From Alistipes sp. (GTDB taxonomy: Bacteria > Bacteroidota > Bacteroidia > Bacteroidales > Rikenellaceae): DNA of 8,037 nucleotides. A model generated the notes under the pieces. The model did not search any database and had not been told where the DNA came from. It saw only the letters and a program-made list of their open reading frames with translations. The position numbers were made by a program, and so were the translations under genes. The stretch spans positions 1-8,037 of the forward strand of contig JAGBIR010000206.1 of assembly GCA_017934845.1 (NCBI GenBank), read 5' to 3'. Below, one piece after another: positions 6,740 through 8,037 of the stretch (position 1 is its first letter; each line of letters starts with the position of its first letter).

Positions 6740-8011
6740 TTACTCTACGGGGATATCCTTGTTTACGTTCTTTGCACCAGCCAAAGCGTAGAACAACAAG
6801 TAAGCCAAGCCGGCTACGATGATCCAGTAGCTTGTCAAGTAGCTACCTGACATATCTACAACAGCATTCTGGATGAAAGGCAAGATACCACCACCGCAAA
6901 CCAATGCCATGAAGATACCTGAAGCCTTCTCGGTGTACTTACCCAAGCCCTCAACTGCAAGGTTGAAGATACCACCCCACATTACTGAAGTACAAAGACC
7001 GCACAATACCAAGAGAGCTGCGTTTACTGGAACTGAAGCCATACCGAAACCTGCTGTACCCTTGAATACTGGGAGGTTAACCATTGTCTCAGGGCTCAAG
7101 AAGATAGCACCCAAAGTGAGGCAAGCGCCTACTGCAGATACAACTGAAAGCATAGCCTTTGCAGAAACCTTTGCACCCAAAGCAGCACCAGCCAAACGAC
7201 CAACAAGCATAAGCAACCAGTAAGTAGCAGTAACTGTATCTGCGATAGCTGGAGTAGAAACGAAGTTCAACCACTTCTGCAATACGTTAGGAATACCTAC
7301 CTCAACACCTACGTAAACGAAGATTGCGATAGCACCCAAAACGAAGTGACGGAATGACATTGGACCATACTGTGACTTCTCACCCTTTGCAGCAGCTGCA
7401 GGAGCGTTCTCTGGGATGTTAGTGAACAATACCACAATAAATGCTACTGCGAAGATAGCAAGAGCGATACCCATCAATGGGAACACCTGGCTAATCTTTG
7501 CGTCTACGATGCTTGGTACGAATACACCTGTGAGGAAGATAACGGCTGTACCCATCAAAGAGTTGAATGAACCACCCACCTGTACGAGCTGGTTACCCTT
7601 GTTACCACCACCTGCGAGCTTGTTCAACATTGGGTTTACAACGATGTTCAACATACACATTGAGAAACCTGCAACGAAAGCACCCAAAAGATAAACACCG
7701 AATGCAGCGTTACCAGCCAACAGACCTGCGATAGTCTGGATACCTACACCTGCGAAACCAACTGCAACAGCGATCAAAGCTGTCTTCTTGTAACCCAGGT
7801 TCTGGAGCATATTACCTGCTGGGATACCCATAACTGCGTAAGCAATAAAGTTACACAATACACCCAGAGTACCCATCCAGTTAGGCACACCAAACTGGTT
7901 CTTCAATACATCACCCATTGGAGATGCAAGGTTTGTGACAAACGAAATCATACCGAAGAGCAAGATGCACACGATAATCGCTGGCACATTAGAATTTTGT
8001 TTTTTTGTCAT
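6740..8011 (-). CDS. Sugar permease of the MFS, FHS (FucP-like) family
   Basis: A 423-residue inner-membrane transporter with about twelve hydrophobic segments, the usual length for the fucose:H+ symporter family. Recognisable family motifs are AYAVMGIPAG (57-66) followed by NLGYKK, VVNP (124-127) with the later GGSFNSLMG (146-154), YVGVEVGIPN (233-242), and WGGIFNLAVEGLGKYT (345-360) followed by GGGILPFIQNAVVD. A hydrophilic linker at about 199-217 joins the two halves. The substrate cannot be read from sequence; a hexose, deoxyhexose or similar sugar is likely. By hand alignment the two acidic residues used for proton coupling in E. coli FucP (Asp46, Glu135) correspond to Ser30 and Asn122 here. 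Its codons are more uniform and AT-richer than in the operon downstream, suggesting strong expression. Only 26 nt upstream are visible, so its promoter lies outside or at the window edge. Family call firm; it is not necessarily a fucose transporter. Confidence 0.9.
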   Translation of the reverse strand: MTKKQNSNVPAIIVCILLFGMISFVTNLASPMGDVLKNQFGVPNWMGTLGVLCNFIAYAVMGIPAGNMLQNLGYKKTALIAVAVGFAGVGIQTIAGLLAGNAAFGVYLLGAFVAGFSMCMLNIVVNPMLNKLAGGGNKGNQLVQVGGSFNSLMGTAVIFLTGVFVPSIVDAKISQVFPLMGIALAIFAVAFIVVLFTNIPENAPAAAAKGEKSQYGPMSFRHFVLGAIAIFVYVGVEVGIPNVLQKWLNFVSTPAIADTVTATYWLLMLVGRLAGAALGAKVSAKAMLSVVSAVGACLTLGAIFLSPETMVNLPVFKGTAGFGMASVPVNAALLVLCGLCTSVMWGGIFNLAVEGLGKYTEKASGIFMALVCGGGILPFIQNAVVDMSGSYLTSYWIIVAGLAYLLFYALAGAKNVNKDIPVE

Positions 8012-8037
8012 AATAATTTTGATTAGTTAAAGAATTA

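Noticed and set aside
5210..8011. A polysaccharide utilisation locus
   Set aside because: A permease and a DUF3472 lipoprotein are present, but there is no SusC/SusD pair, glycoside hydrolase or dedicated regulator in the window.

Overview
The window comes from a member of the Bacteroidales, probably a gut commensal; Alistipes or a close relative is possible but not proven. Four things point there. Two of the five proteins are SpII lipoproteins, one with Lys-Asp-Asp just after the lipobox Cys. Three genes are preceded by exact matches to the Bacteroidetes -7 promoter element TAnnTTTG. There are no obvious strong Shine-Dalgarno sites. The protein families (DUF6562/fimbrillin-like, BspA-type LRR, DUF5077-DUF3472, FHS-type sugar MFS) are typical of the group.

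All five genes are on the minus strand, so transcription runs from high to low coordinates. In that order they are: (1) an FHS/FucP-type sugar permease (6740-8011), ended by a strong hairpin terminator; (2) a DUF5077-DUF3472 lipoprotein (5210-6613) with its own promoter next to that terminator, followed by two tandem hairpins; (3) a two-gene operon, SDR16C-like dehydrogenase (4161-4970) then ALDH3-like aldehyde dehydrogenase (2766-4148), 12 nt apart, with a promoter upstream and a terminator downstream; (4) a 249-nt regulatory gap (2517-2765), the longest gene-free stretch, holding a terminator, a perfect 26-bp palindrome, a run of nine C, a 19-bp dyad and a -7 element; (5) an 803-residue modular surface lipoprotein (105-2516), ended by a terminator nearly identical in sequence to that of the permease.

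Functionally the window is a set of independent units rather than one system. The SDR and ALDH could together oxidise a hydrophobic alcohol through the aldehyde to the acid. The permease imports a sugar-like solute, and the DUF3472 lipoprotein may be connected with glycan handling at the surface. The large lipoprotein looks like a cell-surface adhesin or display protein. I see no mobile element, CRISPR array, tRNA or rRNA, and no clear undescribed system. The most unusual part is the compact symmetric control region upstream of the large lipoprotein gene. All domain calls are by eye; no database search was run.
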